A stretch of DNA of 44,005 nt from Microbacterium sp. B35-30. Lineage in GTDB: Bacteria; Actinomycetota; Actinomycetes; Actinomycetales; Microbacteriaceae. Positions 25,311-33,742 of the stretch are shown piece by piece. The stretch covers positions 1-44,005 of the forward strand of contig NZ_MWLQ01000041.1 in assembly GCF_010634855.1 (NCBI RefSeq), in the 5' to 3' direction. The notes under the pieces were generated by a model. The model saw only the letters and a list, made by a program, of their open reading frames with translations, was not told the origin of the DNA and did no database searches. The position numbers and the translations under genes were made by a program. Within the stretch, counting starts at the first letter, position 1; every line of letters starts with the position of its first letter.

Positions 25311-26198
25311 ATGGCCCTGCTCTTCGCACTCGTCATCGACCCCTCGGCCTTCGCGGATACCCGGTCGGACTTCGCCGACACGTTCCGCGTCATCGATCCC
25401 TCCGCACCGGCACTGAGCGTCGGCGAGCTGAGCACGCAGCGTGGCGACGGCATCTTCGAGTCGATCGGGGTCGTCGATGGGCACGCGCAGGAGACGGAGG
25501 CGCATCTCGAGCGGCTCGCGCACTCGGCCCGGATCTGCGACCTGGCGCCCCCGAACCTCGAGCAGTGGCGGCAGGCCGTGGACGTCGCCGCACAGCACGC
25601 GCCGCGCCACGGCGAGGGCGTGATCAAGCTCATCCTGAGCCGCGGTGTCGAGCATGGCCCCGCACCGACGGCCTGGGTGACCGTGGCGGCCGCCGCCGAC
25701 AACACCGCCGTGCGCGCTCGGGGGATCCGCGTCGTGACCCTCGACCGCGGGTATGGCATCGACACGCCCGCGAAGGCTCCCTGGCTGCTGCTCGGCGCCA
25801 AGACGCTGTCGTACGCGGTGAATATGGCCGCGATCCGCGAGGCCAAGCGCCGTGGAGCCGACGACGCCGTGTTCGTGAGCTCGGACGGCTTCGTCCTCGA
25901 AGCACCGACCGCGTCCCTCATCCTGCGGCTCGACGGCCGGTTCGTCACTCCCGCGCCCAACGGCGGCATCCTCCACGGCACGACGCAGCTGAGCCTGTTC
26001 GCCCATCTCGAGGAGCAGGGTCTCGAGACCGGCTACGCGACGATTCCGATCAGCGCGCTGGGGCAGGCGGATGCCGCGTGGCTGGTGTCGAGCGTGCGTC
26101 TCGCGGCGCCCATCACAGCGATCGACGGCGCCGCGGTCCCGGTCGACGCCGACCTCACGGCATCCTTCAATCGCTATCTGCTCAGCCCGCGCGACTGA
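25311..26198 (+). CDS. pabC: Class IV aminotransferase, aminodeoxychorismate lyase-like
   Basis: A PLP enzyme of fold type IV with 295 residues. The N-terminal block has R-G-D-G-I-F-E-S-I, the sheet motif of the family. The PLP-binding Lys is Lys164 in L-G-A-K-T-L-S-Y. The later E-A-P-T-A-S-L-I-L-R and G-G-I-L-H-G-T-T-Q segments form the phosphate-binding loops. In actinobacteria such proteins near folate and glnR/pst genes (Rv0812 in M. tuberculosis) are annotated as 4-amino-4-deoxychorismate lyase, which makes 4-aminobenzoate and pyruvate. A role as branched-chain or D-amino acid aminotransferase cannot be excluded. It converges on pstB over a strong terminator. Confidence 0.82.
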   Translation: MALLFALVIDPSAFADTRSDFADTFRVIDPSAPALSVGELSTQRGDGIFESIGVVDGHAQETEAHLERLAHSARICDLAPPNLEQWRQAVDVAAQHAPRHGEGVIKLILSRGVEHGPAPTAWVTVAAAADNTAVRARGIRVVTLDRGYGIDTPAKAPWLLLGAKTLSYAVNMAAIREAKRRGADDAVFVSSDGFVLEAPTASLILRLDGRFVTPAPNGGILHGTTQLSLFAHLEEQGLETGYATIPISALGQADAAWLVSSVRLAAPITAIDGAAVPVDADLTASFNRYLLSPRD

Positions 26199-26232
26199 GC
26201 CGCCCGCCCGACCCGCGCCCTACCGGAGCAAC

Positions 26233-26266
26233 GACGAAGCCCCCGCCGAGCGGCGGGGGCTTCGTC
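26233..26266. terminator. Bidirectional terminator pabC/pstB
   Basis: GACGAAGCCCCCGCC (26233-26247) and GGCGGGGGCTTCGTC (26252-26266) make a perfect 15-bp stem with loop GAGC, between the two converging stop codons. Confidence 0.85.
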
Positions 26267-26283
26267 AACGGGATGTCGTCGGC

Positions 26284-27063
26284 TCAGCCGAATCGGCCCG
26301 AGACGTAGTCCTCCGTGGCCTGCACCGACGGCGTCGTGAAGATCGCGGTGGTGTCGTTGTACTCGATGAGCTTGCCCGGCTTGCCGGTGCCCGCGATGTT
26401 GAAGAACGCCGTCTTGTCGCTCACGCGCGAGGCCTGCTGCATGTTGTGCGTGACGATGACGACCGTGTAGTCGTTCTTCAGCTCGCCGATCAGCTCCTCG
26501 ATCGCGTAGGTCGAGATCGGGTCGAGGGCCGAGCAGGGCTCGTCCATGAGGATCACCTCGGGAGAGACGGCGATCGCGCGGGCGATGCAGAGTCGCTGCT
26601 GCTGGCCGCCCGAGAGGCCCGAGCCCGGCTTGTCGAGACGGTCCTTGACCTCGTTCCACAGGTTGGCGCCCATGAGGGACTTCTCGACGAGGGCGTCGGA
26701 GTCCGACTTCGACATCTTCTTGTTGTTGAGCTTGACGCCCGCGAGCACGTTCTCCTTGATCGACATCGTGGGGAACGGATTGGGCCGCTGGAACACCATG
26801 CCGACCTGGCGGCGCACGAGCACCGGGTCGACGTTGGCACCGTAGAGGTTGTCGCCGTCCAGCAGCACCTCGCCCTCCACGCGGGCGCCGGGGATGACTT
26901 CGTGCATGCGGTTGAGGGTGCGCAGGAACGTCGACTTGCCGCAACCCGACGGGCCGATGAAGGCGGTCACGCTGCGCGGCTCGATGTTGAGCGAGACGCC
27001 TTCGACGGCCAGGAAGTCGCTGTAGTAGACGTTGAGGTCGTTGACTTCGATGCTCTTGGACAT
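26284..27063 (-). CDS. pstB: Phosphate ABC transporter ATP-binding protein
   Basis: 259 residues, the usual PstB length. Walker A is G-P-S-G-C-G-K-S-T (37-45); the signature is L-S-G-G-Q-Q-Q-R; Walker B runs I-L-M-D-E-P-C-S-A-L-D-P-I-S-T, a strong PstB pattern, then V-I-V-T-H-N-M-Q-Q-A. It powers high-affinity phosphate uptake with PstC and PstA, and with PhoU sets the SenX3/RegX3 signal. It is last in the operon pstS-pstC-pstA-pstB, 31 bases after pstA. Confidence 0.97.
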   Translation of the reverse strand: MSKSIEVNDLNVYYSDFLAVEGVSLNIEPRSVTAFIGPSGCGKSTFLRTLNRMHEVIPGARVEGEVLLDGDNLYGANVDPVLVRRQVGMVFQRPNPFPTMSIKENVLAGVKLNNKKMSKSDSDALVEKSLMGANLWNEVKDRLDKPGSGLSGGQQQRLCIARAIAVSPEVILMDEPCSALDPISTYAIEELIGELKNDYTVVIVTHNMQQASRVSDKTAFFNIAGTGKPGKLIEYNDTTAIFTTPSVQATEDYVSGRFG

Positions 27064-27094
27064 GATTCCTGTCGATTCTTTCGGGTGGGGATGC

Positions 27095-28201
27095 TCAGCG
27101 GCCGAGCTTCGGCGAGAAGACCTTCGCGACGAGCCGCGCGATGAGGTTCAGGAGCATCACGATGACGATGAGGACGAGCGCGGCGGCCCAGGCCCGGTCG
27201 TGGTACGCCGCGACGGGGATGCCCGCGTTCATGTACTGCGTGTACACGAACACCGGCAGCGTCATCATGCGGCCCTCGAAGAGGTTGTAGTTCATGGAGG
27301 TCGCGACGCCGGCGGTGAGCAGCAGCGGGGCCGTCTCGCCGATGACGCGCGAGATCGACAGCATGACGCCCGTCGTGATGCCCGCGATCGAGGTGGGCAG
27401 GACGACCTTCGAGATCGTGCGCCACTTCGGCACGCCGAGGGCATACGCCGCCTCACGGAGCTCGTTCGGCACCAGGCGCAGCATCTCTTCGGTCGAGCGC
27501 ACGACCACGGGGATCATGAGCACCGACAGCGCGATCGATCCCATGATGCCCATGCGGATGCCGGGTTCGAAGAGCAGCGCGAACACGGCGTAGGCGAACA
27601 GACCGGCCACGATCGAGGGGATGCCCGTCATCACGTCGACGAGGAACGTGATGCCGCGCGCCAGCCGGTTCCGTGCGCCGTACTCGACGAGGTAGATGGC
27701 TGTGAAGATGCCGATCGGGATCGAGATGATGGCTGCGGCGAGCGTGATGAGGAGCGTGCCGACGATGGCGTGCAGCGCACCGCCGCCTTCGCCGACGACG
27801 TTGCGCATGGACGAGGAGAAGAACTCGGCCGAGAGGCCCGCGACGCCGTTGACGATCACGGTGATCGCCAGCGACACGAGCGGCACCATCGCGACGAGGA
27901 ACGCGAGCGTCACGACGCCGGTCACGAGCCGGTCGACGCCCTTGCGGCGGCCCTCCACCAGCGAGGAGATCGTGGCGATCAAGGCCAGGTACACGAGGGC
28001 GGCGACGACGGCGCACCCTGCGATGCTGAAGTCCTCGCCCGAGCCCATGGCGAGGATCGCGAAGACCACGGCGCTGACCGCGAGACTGCCGATCAGGATG
28101 GCCCACGGGGCCCACACCGGCAGGCGGCCGCTGGTCAGTCGCGGGGTCTCGCGCACGGGCACCTGCTGCGGCGCCGTCGGGGGAGCGGTTGTCACGGTCA
28201 T
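27095..28201 (-). CDS. pstA: Phosphate ABC transporter permease
   Basis: 368 residues, longer than enteric PstA by an N-terminal part with three additional hydrophobic stretches (about 25-120). Then follows the permease core with six helices and G-V-P-K-W-R-T-I-S-K-V-V-L-P, the coupling loop for PstB. G-I-M-G-S-I-A-L-S-V-L-M-I-P-V-V and R-V-I-G-E-T-A-P-L-L-L-T are typical PstA blocks. The ATG lies 1 base after the pstC stop. Together with PstC it forms the phosphate channel. Confidence 0.95.
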   Translation of the reverse strand: MTVTTAPPTAPQQVPVRETPRLTSGRLPVWAPWAILIGSLAVSAVVFAILAMGSGEDFSIAGCAVVAALVYLALIATISSLVEGRRKGVDRLVTGVVTLAFLVAMVPLVSLAITVIVNGVAGLSAEFFSSSMRNVVGEGGGALHAIVGTLLITLAAAIISIPIGIFTAIYLVEYGARNRLARGITFLVDVMTGIPSIVAGLFAYAVFALLFEPGIRMGIMGSIALSVLMIPVVVRSTEEMLRLVPNELREAAYALGVPKWRTISKVVLPTSIAGITTGVMLSISRVIGETAPLLLTAGVATSMNYNLFEGRMMTLPVFVYTQYMNAGIPVAAYHDRAWAAALVLIVIVMLLNLIARLVAKVFSPKLGR

Positions 28202-28202
28202 G

Positions 28203-29147
28203 TCAGTTCGCTCCCGAGAATGCCTCGCGGCGGCTCACGATCCATCGTGCGATGGCGTTGACCGCGAAGGTGACGATGAAGAGGATGAGACCCGTCGCGA
28301 TCAGGACGTTGACGTTGGTGCCGTACGCCTCGGGGAACGTCAGGGCGATGTTCGCCGGGATTGTGCTCGGGTTCTCCGAGGTGAAGAGCTGGAAGGTGAC
28401 GACGCCCGTCGCGGACAGCACCATGGCGACCGCCATCGTCTCGCCGAGGGCGCGACCGAGCCCCAGCATTGAGGCGGACACGATGCCGCTGCGGCCGAAG
28501 GGGAAGACGGCCATGCGGACCATCTCCCACCGTGTCGCGCCGAGCGCGAGGGCGGCCTCCTCGTGGAGCACCGGGGTCTGCAGGAAGATCTCGCGGCAGA
28601 TCGCGGTGATGATGGGGACCACCATGACCGCCAGCACGATGGCTGCGGTGAAGATCGTGCGGCCGGTGCTGGAGACGGTGCCGCCGAACAGCGGGAACCA
28701 GCCCATGTTGGCGTTGAGCCACGCGTACACCGGCTGCACGGCGGGGGCCAGCACGAGGATGCCCCACAGGCCGAAGACGACCGAAGGCACCGCGGCCAGC
28801 AGGTCGACGATGTAGCCGAGACCCTGCGCGAGGCGGCGCGGTGCGTAGTGCGAGATGAAGAGGGCGACCGAGACGGCCAGGGGGACGGCCATCAGCAGCG
28901 CCAGGAACGACGCCCAGACCGTGCCGAACGCGAGCGGCCAGACGTACTGCCAGAAGTTCCCGGTGAGGATGCTCGCCGTCTCGCTGGTGGCGGTCAGACC
29001 GGGGATGGACTGGATGATCAGGAAGAGCGCGACGGCGGCGAGCGTGACGAGGATCATCACGCCGGCGGCGAGGGCGGTTCCCGAGAACCAGCGGTCGCCC
29101 GGCCGCTGCTTGACCTTGCCCGCTGCCGGGGCGGTCGTCGTGGTCAT
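28203..29147 (-). CDS. pstC: Phosphate ABC transporter permease
   Basis: 314 residues with six or more hydrophobic segments. The coupling loop A-L-A-L-G-A-T-R-W-E-M-V-R and G-L-G-R-A-L-G-E-T-M-A-V are family hallmarks. The N-terminus is short and cytoplasmic. It follows pstS after a 76-base gap that contains a strong hairpin, so levels are likely lower than those of PstS. It precedes pstA with a 1-base gap. Confidence 0.96.
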   Translation of the reverse strand: MTTTTAPAAGKVKQRPGDRWFSGTALAAGVMILVTLAAVALFLIIQSIPGLTATSETASILTGNFWQYVWPLAFGTVWASFLALLMAVPLAVSVALFISHYAPRRLAQGLGYIVDLLAAVPSVVFGLWGILVLAPAVQPVYAWLNANMGWFPLFGGTVSSTGRTIFTAAIVLAVMVVPIITAICREIFLQTPVLHEEAALALGATRWEMVRMAVFPFGRSGIVSASMLGLGRALGETMAVAMVLSATGVVTFQLFTSENPSTIPANIALTFPEAYGTNVNVLIATGLILFIVTFAVNAIARWIVSRREAFSGAN

Positions 29148-29181
29148 GGTGTCCTTCTGATTCGGGTCTTCTCAGGGTGAT

Positions 29182-29216
29182 ACCCGGCCCGGTCGCCGAG
29201 CGACCGAGCCGGGTAC
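29182..29216 (-). promoter_or_regulatory. Hairpin between pstS and pstC
   Basis: TACCCGGCCCGGTCG (29182-29196) and CGACCGAGCCGGGTA (29202-29216) form a 15-bp stem with one mismatch and a 5-base loop. It begins 7 bases after the pstS stop. There is no T-tract. Likely role: partial termination or protection of pstS mRNA (inference). Confidence 0.65.
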
Positions 29217-29223
29217 CGTGGTC

Positions 29224-30333
29224 TTACTCTGCGACGATCGTCTCGATCGCCGCGTTGACCTTCTCGCGCAGGCTGTCCGAGATCGGCGCGTTGCCCGCAG
29301 CCGCGGCAGCGGCCTCCTGGCCCTCGGCGCTGGCGACGTACTCGAGGTAGCCCTTGACGATCGGGGCGACCTCCGCGTCCGCGAACTCCTGGCACGTGAT
29401 CATGTAGCTGACGAGGACGATCGGGTAGACGCCGGCCTCCTGCGAGGTGCGGTCGAGCTCGATCGCGAGGTCGCCCTCGGAGCGGCCCTCCTCGAACGGC
29501 GACGCGTCGACGATCGCCGCGGCTGCCTCGGGCGAGTACTCGACGAACTCGTCGCCGACCTTGACGGCGGCGGTCGAGAGGCCCTCTTCGGCGGCGCGCG
29601 ACGCGTCGGCGTAGCCGACGGTGCCGTTGCCCCCGGCGACGGCGGAGACGACACCCGAGGTGCCCTGCGCGGCCTCACCGGTCGTGAGCGGCCAGACGCC
29701 GTCGGGCTCGCTCGTCCACACGTCTCCGGCTGCCTGGAAGAGGTAGTCGGTGAAGTTCTCGGTGGTGCCCGAGTCGTCGGCGCGGTGCACCGGCGTCACG
29801 GCCGCGTCCGGAAGCGTCACGCCCGGGTTGAGGGCGGCGATCGCCGGGTCGTTCCAGGTGGTGATGGTGCCGGCGAACAGGCCCGCGATGGTCGCGGCGT
29901 CCAGGTTGAGCGAGTCCACGCCCTCGAGGTTGAAGATGACCGCGATCGGCGAGATGTAGGTCGGGAGCTCGACGATGCCCGAGCCCTCGGCGCACGCCTC
30001 GAAGCCACCGGCCTCGATCTCTTCGATCTTGAATGCGCGGTCCGAGCCGGCGAACGGGAAGGCGCCGGCCTGGAAGGACTCGCGGCCTGCACCCGAGCCC
30101 GCCGGGTCGTAGTTGATCGTGACGTCGGGGTTGGCCTCCTGGAAGCCGGCGGTCCATGCCTGGACGGCGACCTCCTGCGACGAAGCGCCACCGCCGGCGA
30201 TCTCGCCGGACAGGTCTGAGGTGGGGGCGTCGGTGGTGCCACCGGACGGGGTCTCGTTCGAAGCGCAGCCGGCGAGGGCGAGGGCCGCGATTGCGGCGAC
30301 AGCGCCCACCTGGGCGATGCGAGAGATCTTCAC
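29224..30333 (-). CDS. pstS: Phosphate-binding lipoprotein
   Basis: 369 residues. The signal peptide ends A-L-A-G-C (Cys23). After a Thr/Ser/Pro linker come G-G-G-A-S-S-Q and the phosphate-contact block N-Y-D-P-A-G-S-G-A-G-R-E-S-F, then F-A-G-S-D-R-A-F, where the Ser/Asp bind phosphate, and H-R-A-D-D-S-G-T-T-E-N-F-T. All match PstS. It binds inorganic phosphate outside the membrane for PstCAB. A PHO box and a -10 box lie upstream (30425-30466), so strong induction by RegX3/PhoP under phosphate starvation is expected. Confidence 0.96.
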   Translation of the reverse strand: MKISRIAQVGAVAAIAALALAGCASNETPSGGTTDAPTSDLSGEIAGGGASSQEVAVQAWTAGFQEANPDVTINYDPAGSGAGRESFQAGAFPFAGSDRAFKIEEIEAGGFEACAEGSGIVELPTYISPIAVIFNLEGVDSLNLDAATIAGLFAGTITTWNDPAIAALNPGVTLPDAAVTPVHRADDSGTTENFTDYLFQAAGDVWTSEPDGVWPLTTGEAAQGTSGVVSAVAGGNGTVGYADASRAAEEGLSTAAVKVGDEFVEYSPEAAAAIVDASPFEEGRSEGDLAIELDRTSQEAGVYPIVLVSYMITCQEFADAEVAPIVKGYLEYVASAEGQEAAAAAAGNAPISDSLREKVNAAIETIVAE

Positions 30334-30424
30334 TGTGTGAATCCTTCACGTGTCAGGGAAACAGGCCCGAGAAGGCCTTCGGGTTCGAACCCGGTGCGGG
30401 GTTCGCTCTGAAACGTAGGCTCGG

Positions 30425-30466
30425 ACTCTTAAGAGCTTGCGCTGCGCGGGTGAACGGAAGGTGAAC
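30425..30466 (-). promoter_or_regulatory. pstS promoter with PHO box
   Basis: On the minus strand, GTTCACC (30466-30460), 4 bases, GTTCACC (30455-30449): two perfect direct repeats with an 11-bp period, the actinobacterial PhoP/RegX3 site. 17 bases further lies TAAGAG (30431-30426) as -10, so the regulator replaces a -35. The leader of about 85 bases contains a 14-bp palindrome, CGGGTTCGAACCCG (30380-30393). Confidence 0.85.
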
Positions 30467-30575
30467 GGGATGCCGACATCCATGCGTCCGCATCGAGGTC
30501 GCCGCGCCGTCAGGCCGCGGAATTCCGCGGCTCTCGAGGCAAGCTGTTCACTCGAGGTGCTGAGTCGCCCCCGCT

Positions 30576-31514
30576 TCAGTCCTTGGGGATGTGCGTCTCG
30601 ATCGCCACGATGCCCGAGCCGGGATTGTCCACCGACATGTGCACGACCGAGAAGGCGGCGGGATCGAGCGCCGAGGCGCTGCCGAGATACGATCCGCGCA
30701 GTGTGCCCGTCGCGAGCGCGAGCTCGCTGAGGATGTCGGGAAGCACCGGCCCGTGGCTGCACAGCACGGAGGGCTTTCGGGCACGAACCCGATCGCCGAC
30801 CACGGTGCGGGCGTCGGACTTCCCCTCTTCCCAGGCGTCCTGGCCGATCAGACCGGTGGTGTCGATCTTGCGCCCGATAGCGTCCGACAGCGGCTTGACC
30901 GTCTCCAGGCACCGCACCGCAGGGCTCGACACGATCCTGCGGACGCCGAAGGCGAGGAGCGGGCCGACGATCGAGGCCGCCTGCCTGCGGCCGCGCGGTG
31001 ACAGCGCGCGCGCGACATCCTTCCCCTTCCATTCCTCGCGGGAGAGCGCCTTGGCATGCCGCAGTGCGACGATCGGAAACGTCCGCAGCACGCCCTCGTC
31101 GACCAGCCGGACGAAGGTCTCCAGGATCTCGGTGTCGACGGGGTAGCTGAGACGCCGTAGGGCCTTCTTCGGCGACACCCACTCCAGCGCGGCGATCTCT
31201 TTGTTCGGCAGGAACGCCGAGGCGCGGATCGCCGCCTCGGTCGCCTCGGCCGCCCAGTAGTGCACGATCTTGATGCGCTTGCTGGGCAGCCGGTAGCGCG
31301 AGACGCCGACCGGCACGCCGAGGGCGACACGGATGCCGGTCTCTTCGTGGATCTCGCGCACCGCCGTCTCTGCCAGCATCTCGCCGGGGTCGACCTTGCC
31401 CTTGGGCAGGGTGACATCGCGGTACTTCGTGCGGTGGATCAGGAGCACACGCAGCTTGCCGTCGACGACCCGCCAGACGACGCCCCCGGCCGCGTAGACG
31501 GCCGTCTCGGTCAT
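30576..31514 (-). CDS. mutT1: Nudix hydrolase fused to histidine phosphatase domain (MutT1-like)
   Basis: 312 residues in two domains. The N-terminal Nudix box runs G-K-V-D-P-G-E-M-L-A-E-T-A-V-R-E-I-H-E-E-T-G (39-60), complete. The C-terminal domain (from about 148) is a SixA-like histidine phosphatase with A-L-R-H-A-K and a second His in L-C-S-H-G-P-V-L-P. This fusion is MutT1 of mycobacteria, which degrades 8-oxo-dGTP and diadenosine polyphosphates. It overlaps the ppk stop (ATGA), an arrangement also known in actinobacteria, suggesting a link to polyphosphate or nucleotide metabolism. Confidence 0.9.
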   Translation of the reverse strand: MTETAVYAAGGVVWRVVDGKLRVLLIHRTKYRDVTLPKGKVDPGEMLAETAVREIHEETGIRVALGVPVGVSRYRLPSKRIKIVHYWAAEATEAAIRASAFLPNKEIAALEWVSPKKALRRLSYPVDTEILETFVRLVDEGVLRTFPIVALRHAKALSREEWKGKDVARALSPRGRRQAASIVGPLLAFGVRRIVSSPAVRCLETVKPLSDAIGRKIDTTGLIGQDAWEEGKSDARTVVGDRVRARKPSVLCSHGPVLPDILSELALATGTLRGSYLGSASALDPAAFSVVHMSVDNPGSGIVAIETHIPKD

Positions 31515-33676
31515 CGCACCGCCCGTGCCCGCCGACGGCGCTGCACGTTGGTCATGGTCCTGTCCTGGAGGTCCAGGAGCGGCTTGCCGTCCTCGCCGAT
31601 GTTGTGCCGCACCCATTCGCCGTCCGGCCTCAGGTGCCACGAGCTCGTGTTGTCGCTCATCGAGAGTGTGAAGAGGTCGTTCAGCTCCTTGACGTGGGCG
31701 GGCGTCGACACCCGCACGAGAGCCTCGACCCGGCGGTCGAGGTTGCGGTGCATGATGTCGGCGCTGCCGATGTACACCACCGGCTCGCCGTCGTTGTGGA
31801 AGGCGAAGATGCGCGAGTGCTCGAGGTAGCGGCCGAGGATCGAGCGGACCGTGATGTTCTCGCTCATCCCCTCGACGCCGGGCTTGAGCGAGCAGATGCC
31901 GCGCACGCACACCTCGACCTTCACGCCCGCCTGGCTGGCGCGGTACAGCGCGTCGATGATCTGCTCGTCGACCATCGAGTTGACCTTGATGCGCACGCTC
32001 GCCGGCTTGCCGCCGAGGGCGTTGCGCCGCTCCTTCTCGATCAGCCGCAGCAGGCCCTTGCGCAGGTGGAGCGGCGCGACGAGGATCCGCTTGAACTTCT
32101 TCTCGATCGCGTAGCCGCTCAGCTCGTTGAACAGGCGGGTCAGGTCGCGACCGACCTGGTCGTCGGCGGTGAAGAGCCCGAAGTCCTCGTAGATGCGGCT
32201 GGTCTTGGGGTTGTAATTGCCGGTGCCGACGTGGCTGTAGCTGCGCAGCACGCCGCTCTCTTCGCGGATCACGAGCGCGAGCTTGCAGTGGGTCTTGAGG
32301 CCCACCAGGCCGTAGACGACGTGGACACCCGCCTTCTCGAGCTTGCGAGCCCACACGATGTTGTTGGCTTCGTCGAAGCGCGCCTTGATCTCGACGAGCG
32401 CCAGCACCTGCTTGCCGGCCTCGGCGGCGTCGATGAGCGCCTCGACGATGGGGCTGTCGCCCGACGTGCGATAGAGGGTCTGCTTGATGGCGAGCACATG
32501 CGGGTCCTTCGCCGCCTGCTCGAGGAAGGACTGCACGCTCGTCGCGAAGGACTCGTAGGGGTGGTGTACGAGCACGTCGCCCTTGCGGATGGCGGCGAAG
32601 ATGTCGGCGCGCTCGTTGTTGTCGCCCGGTTGGAACGCCAGCGCGGTCGTGGGCAGGTGCGGCGTGAAATGCAGGTCCGGGCGATCGATCCGCGAGAGGT
32701 CGAACAGTCCGCGCAGATCCAGCGGCCCGGGCAGGCGGTAGACCTCCTGCGCAGTGATGTCGAGCTCCTTCACGAGGAGGTCGAGCGTCACGTCATCCAT
32801 GTCGTCGGTGATCTCGAGGCGGATCGGCGGCCCGAACCGGCGACGCAGCAGCTCCGCCTCGAGCGCCTGGATGAGGTTCTCGGTCTCGTCCTCCTCGATG
32901 ACCATGTCCTCGTTGCGGGTCAGGCGGAAGGCGTGGTGGTCGAGCACCTCCATGCCGGGGAAGAGGTCGTCGAGGTGGTTGGAGATGAGGTCCTCGAGCG
33001 GCAGGTACCTCACCGCGCCGGCGGCCGGCGGCAACTCGACGAACCGGGGGAGCATCGGCGGCACCTTGAGCCGGGCGAACTCCTGGCGGCCGGTGCGGGC
33101 GTTGCGGATGCGGATCGCGAGGTTCAGCGACAGCCCCGAGATGTACGGGAACGGGTGGGCGGGGTCCACCGCGAGCGGCATCAGGACGGGGAAGACCTGC
33201 GCCTGGAAGTACTCGTACAGCGCGGCGCGCTCGCCCTCGTCGAGCGTGTCGTACGAGACGACGCGGATGCCGGCATCCGCCATCGCGGGCATCACCAGCG
33301 ACGTCCACGCCTGCGCATGCCGCATCTGCAGGCGATGCGCCTCGGCCGAGATGTCGGCGAGCACGTCGGCGGGGGAGCGCCCGACGTTGGTCGGCAGCGC
33401 GAGGCCCGTCGCGATGCGGCGCTTGAGGCCCGCGACGCGGACCATGAAGAACTCGTCGAGGTTGCTCGCGAAGATCGCCAGGAAGTTCGCCCGTTCCAGG
33501 GTGGGCATGTTCGGGTCTTCGGCGAGTTCGAGCACACGCAGGTTGAAGGCGAGCCAGCTGAGCTCGCGATCCAGATAGCGGTGGTCGGGAAGCTGCGAAT
33601 CGAAGACCTCCGACAGGTCGAAGTCGTCGTCGTCCGCATCGCCCAGGCCGGCGTCGAGCACCTCGGGTTCGATCAT
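31511..33676 (-). CDS. ppk: Polyphosphate kinase 1
   Basis: 721 residues; makes polyphosphate from ATP reversibly. The N-terminus Y-L-D-R-E-L-S-W-L-A-F-N-L-R-V-L-E-L-A is the family start block. The autophosphorylated His is His482 in S-Y-S-H-V-G-T-G-N-Y-N-P-K-T-S-R. A second conserved block, V-V-Y-I-G-S-A-D-I-M-H-R-N-L-D-R-R-V-E, lies near residue 620. An acidic N-terminal extension (about 30 residues, D-A-D-D-D-D-F-D) precedes the conserved part. The gene lies 3' of glnR on the same strand with a 66-base gap carrying a weaker PHO-like site. It stores phosphate taken up by Pst. Confidence 0.96.
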   Translation of the reverse strand: MIEPEVLDAGLGDADDDDFDLSEVFDSQLPDHRYLDRELSWLAFNLRVLELAEDPNMPTLERANFLAIFASNLDEFFMVRVAGLKRRIATGLALPTNVGRSPADVLADISAEAHRLQMRHAQAWTSLVMPAMADAGIRVVSYDTLDEGERAALYEYFQAQVFPVLMPLAVDPAHPFPYISGLSLNLAIRIRNARTGRQEFARLKVPPMLPRFVELPPAAGAVRYLPLEDLISNHLDDLFPGMEVLDHHAFRLTRNEDMVIEEDETENLIQALEAELLRRRFGPPIRLEITDDMDDVTLDLLVKELDITAQEVYRLPGPLDLRGLFDLSRIDRPDLHFTPHLPTTALAFQPGDNNERADIFAAIRKGDVLVHHPYESFATSVQSFLEQAAKDPHVLAIKQTLYRTSGDSPIVEALIDAAEAGKQVLALVEIKARFDEANNIVWARKLEKAGVHVVYGLVGLKTHCKLALVIREESGVLRSYSHVGTGNYNPKTSRIYEDFGLFTADDQVGRDLTRLFNELSGYAIEKKFKRILVAPLHLRKGLLRLIEKERRNALGGKPASVRIKVNSMVDEQIIDALYRASQAGVKVEVCVRGICSLKPGVEGMSENITVRSILGRYLEHSRIFAFHNDGEPVVYIGSADIMHRNLDRRVEALVRVSTPAHVKELNDLFTLSMSDNTSSWHLRPDGEWVRHNIGEDGKPLLDLQDRTMTNVQRRRRARAVR

Positions 33677-33697
33677 CCCCTCATCATTGCAGGGTCG

Positions 33698-33715
33698 CGT
33701 GACGAGAGTGTGAAC
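33698..33715 (-). promoter_or_regulatory. Weak PHO-box-like repeat before ppk
   Basis: On the minus strand, GTTCACA (33715-33709), 4 bases, CGTCACG (33704-33698). Against GTTCACC the first repeat matches at 6 of 7 positions and the second at 4 of 7, with the correct 11-bp period. It lies 22 bases upstream of the ppk start. A candidate only. Confidence 0.4.
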
Positions 33716-33742
33716 GGGACGGATGCCGCGTTCAGAGGCGGT

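Noticed and set aside
24844..25329. Minus-strand frames with repeated peptides across the tandem array
   Set aside because: The unit length is not divisible by three, so the repeated peptides appear in shifting frames. They have no ribosome site and cover only the repeat DNA.
30380..30393. CGGGTTCGAACCCG as a tRNA T-arm remnant or attachment site near pstS
   Set aside because: It is a self-complementary 14-mer, but no acceptor or anticodon sequence flanks it and no integrase or second copy is in the window.
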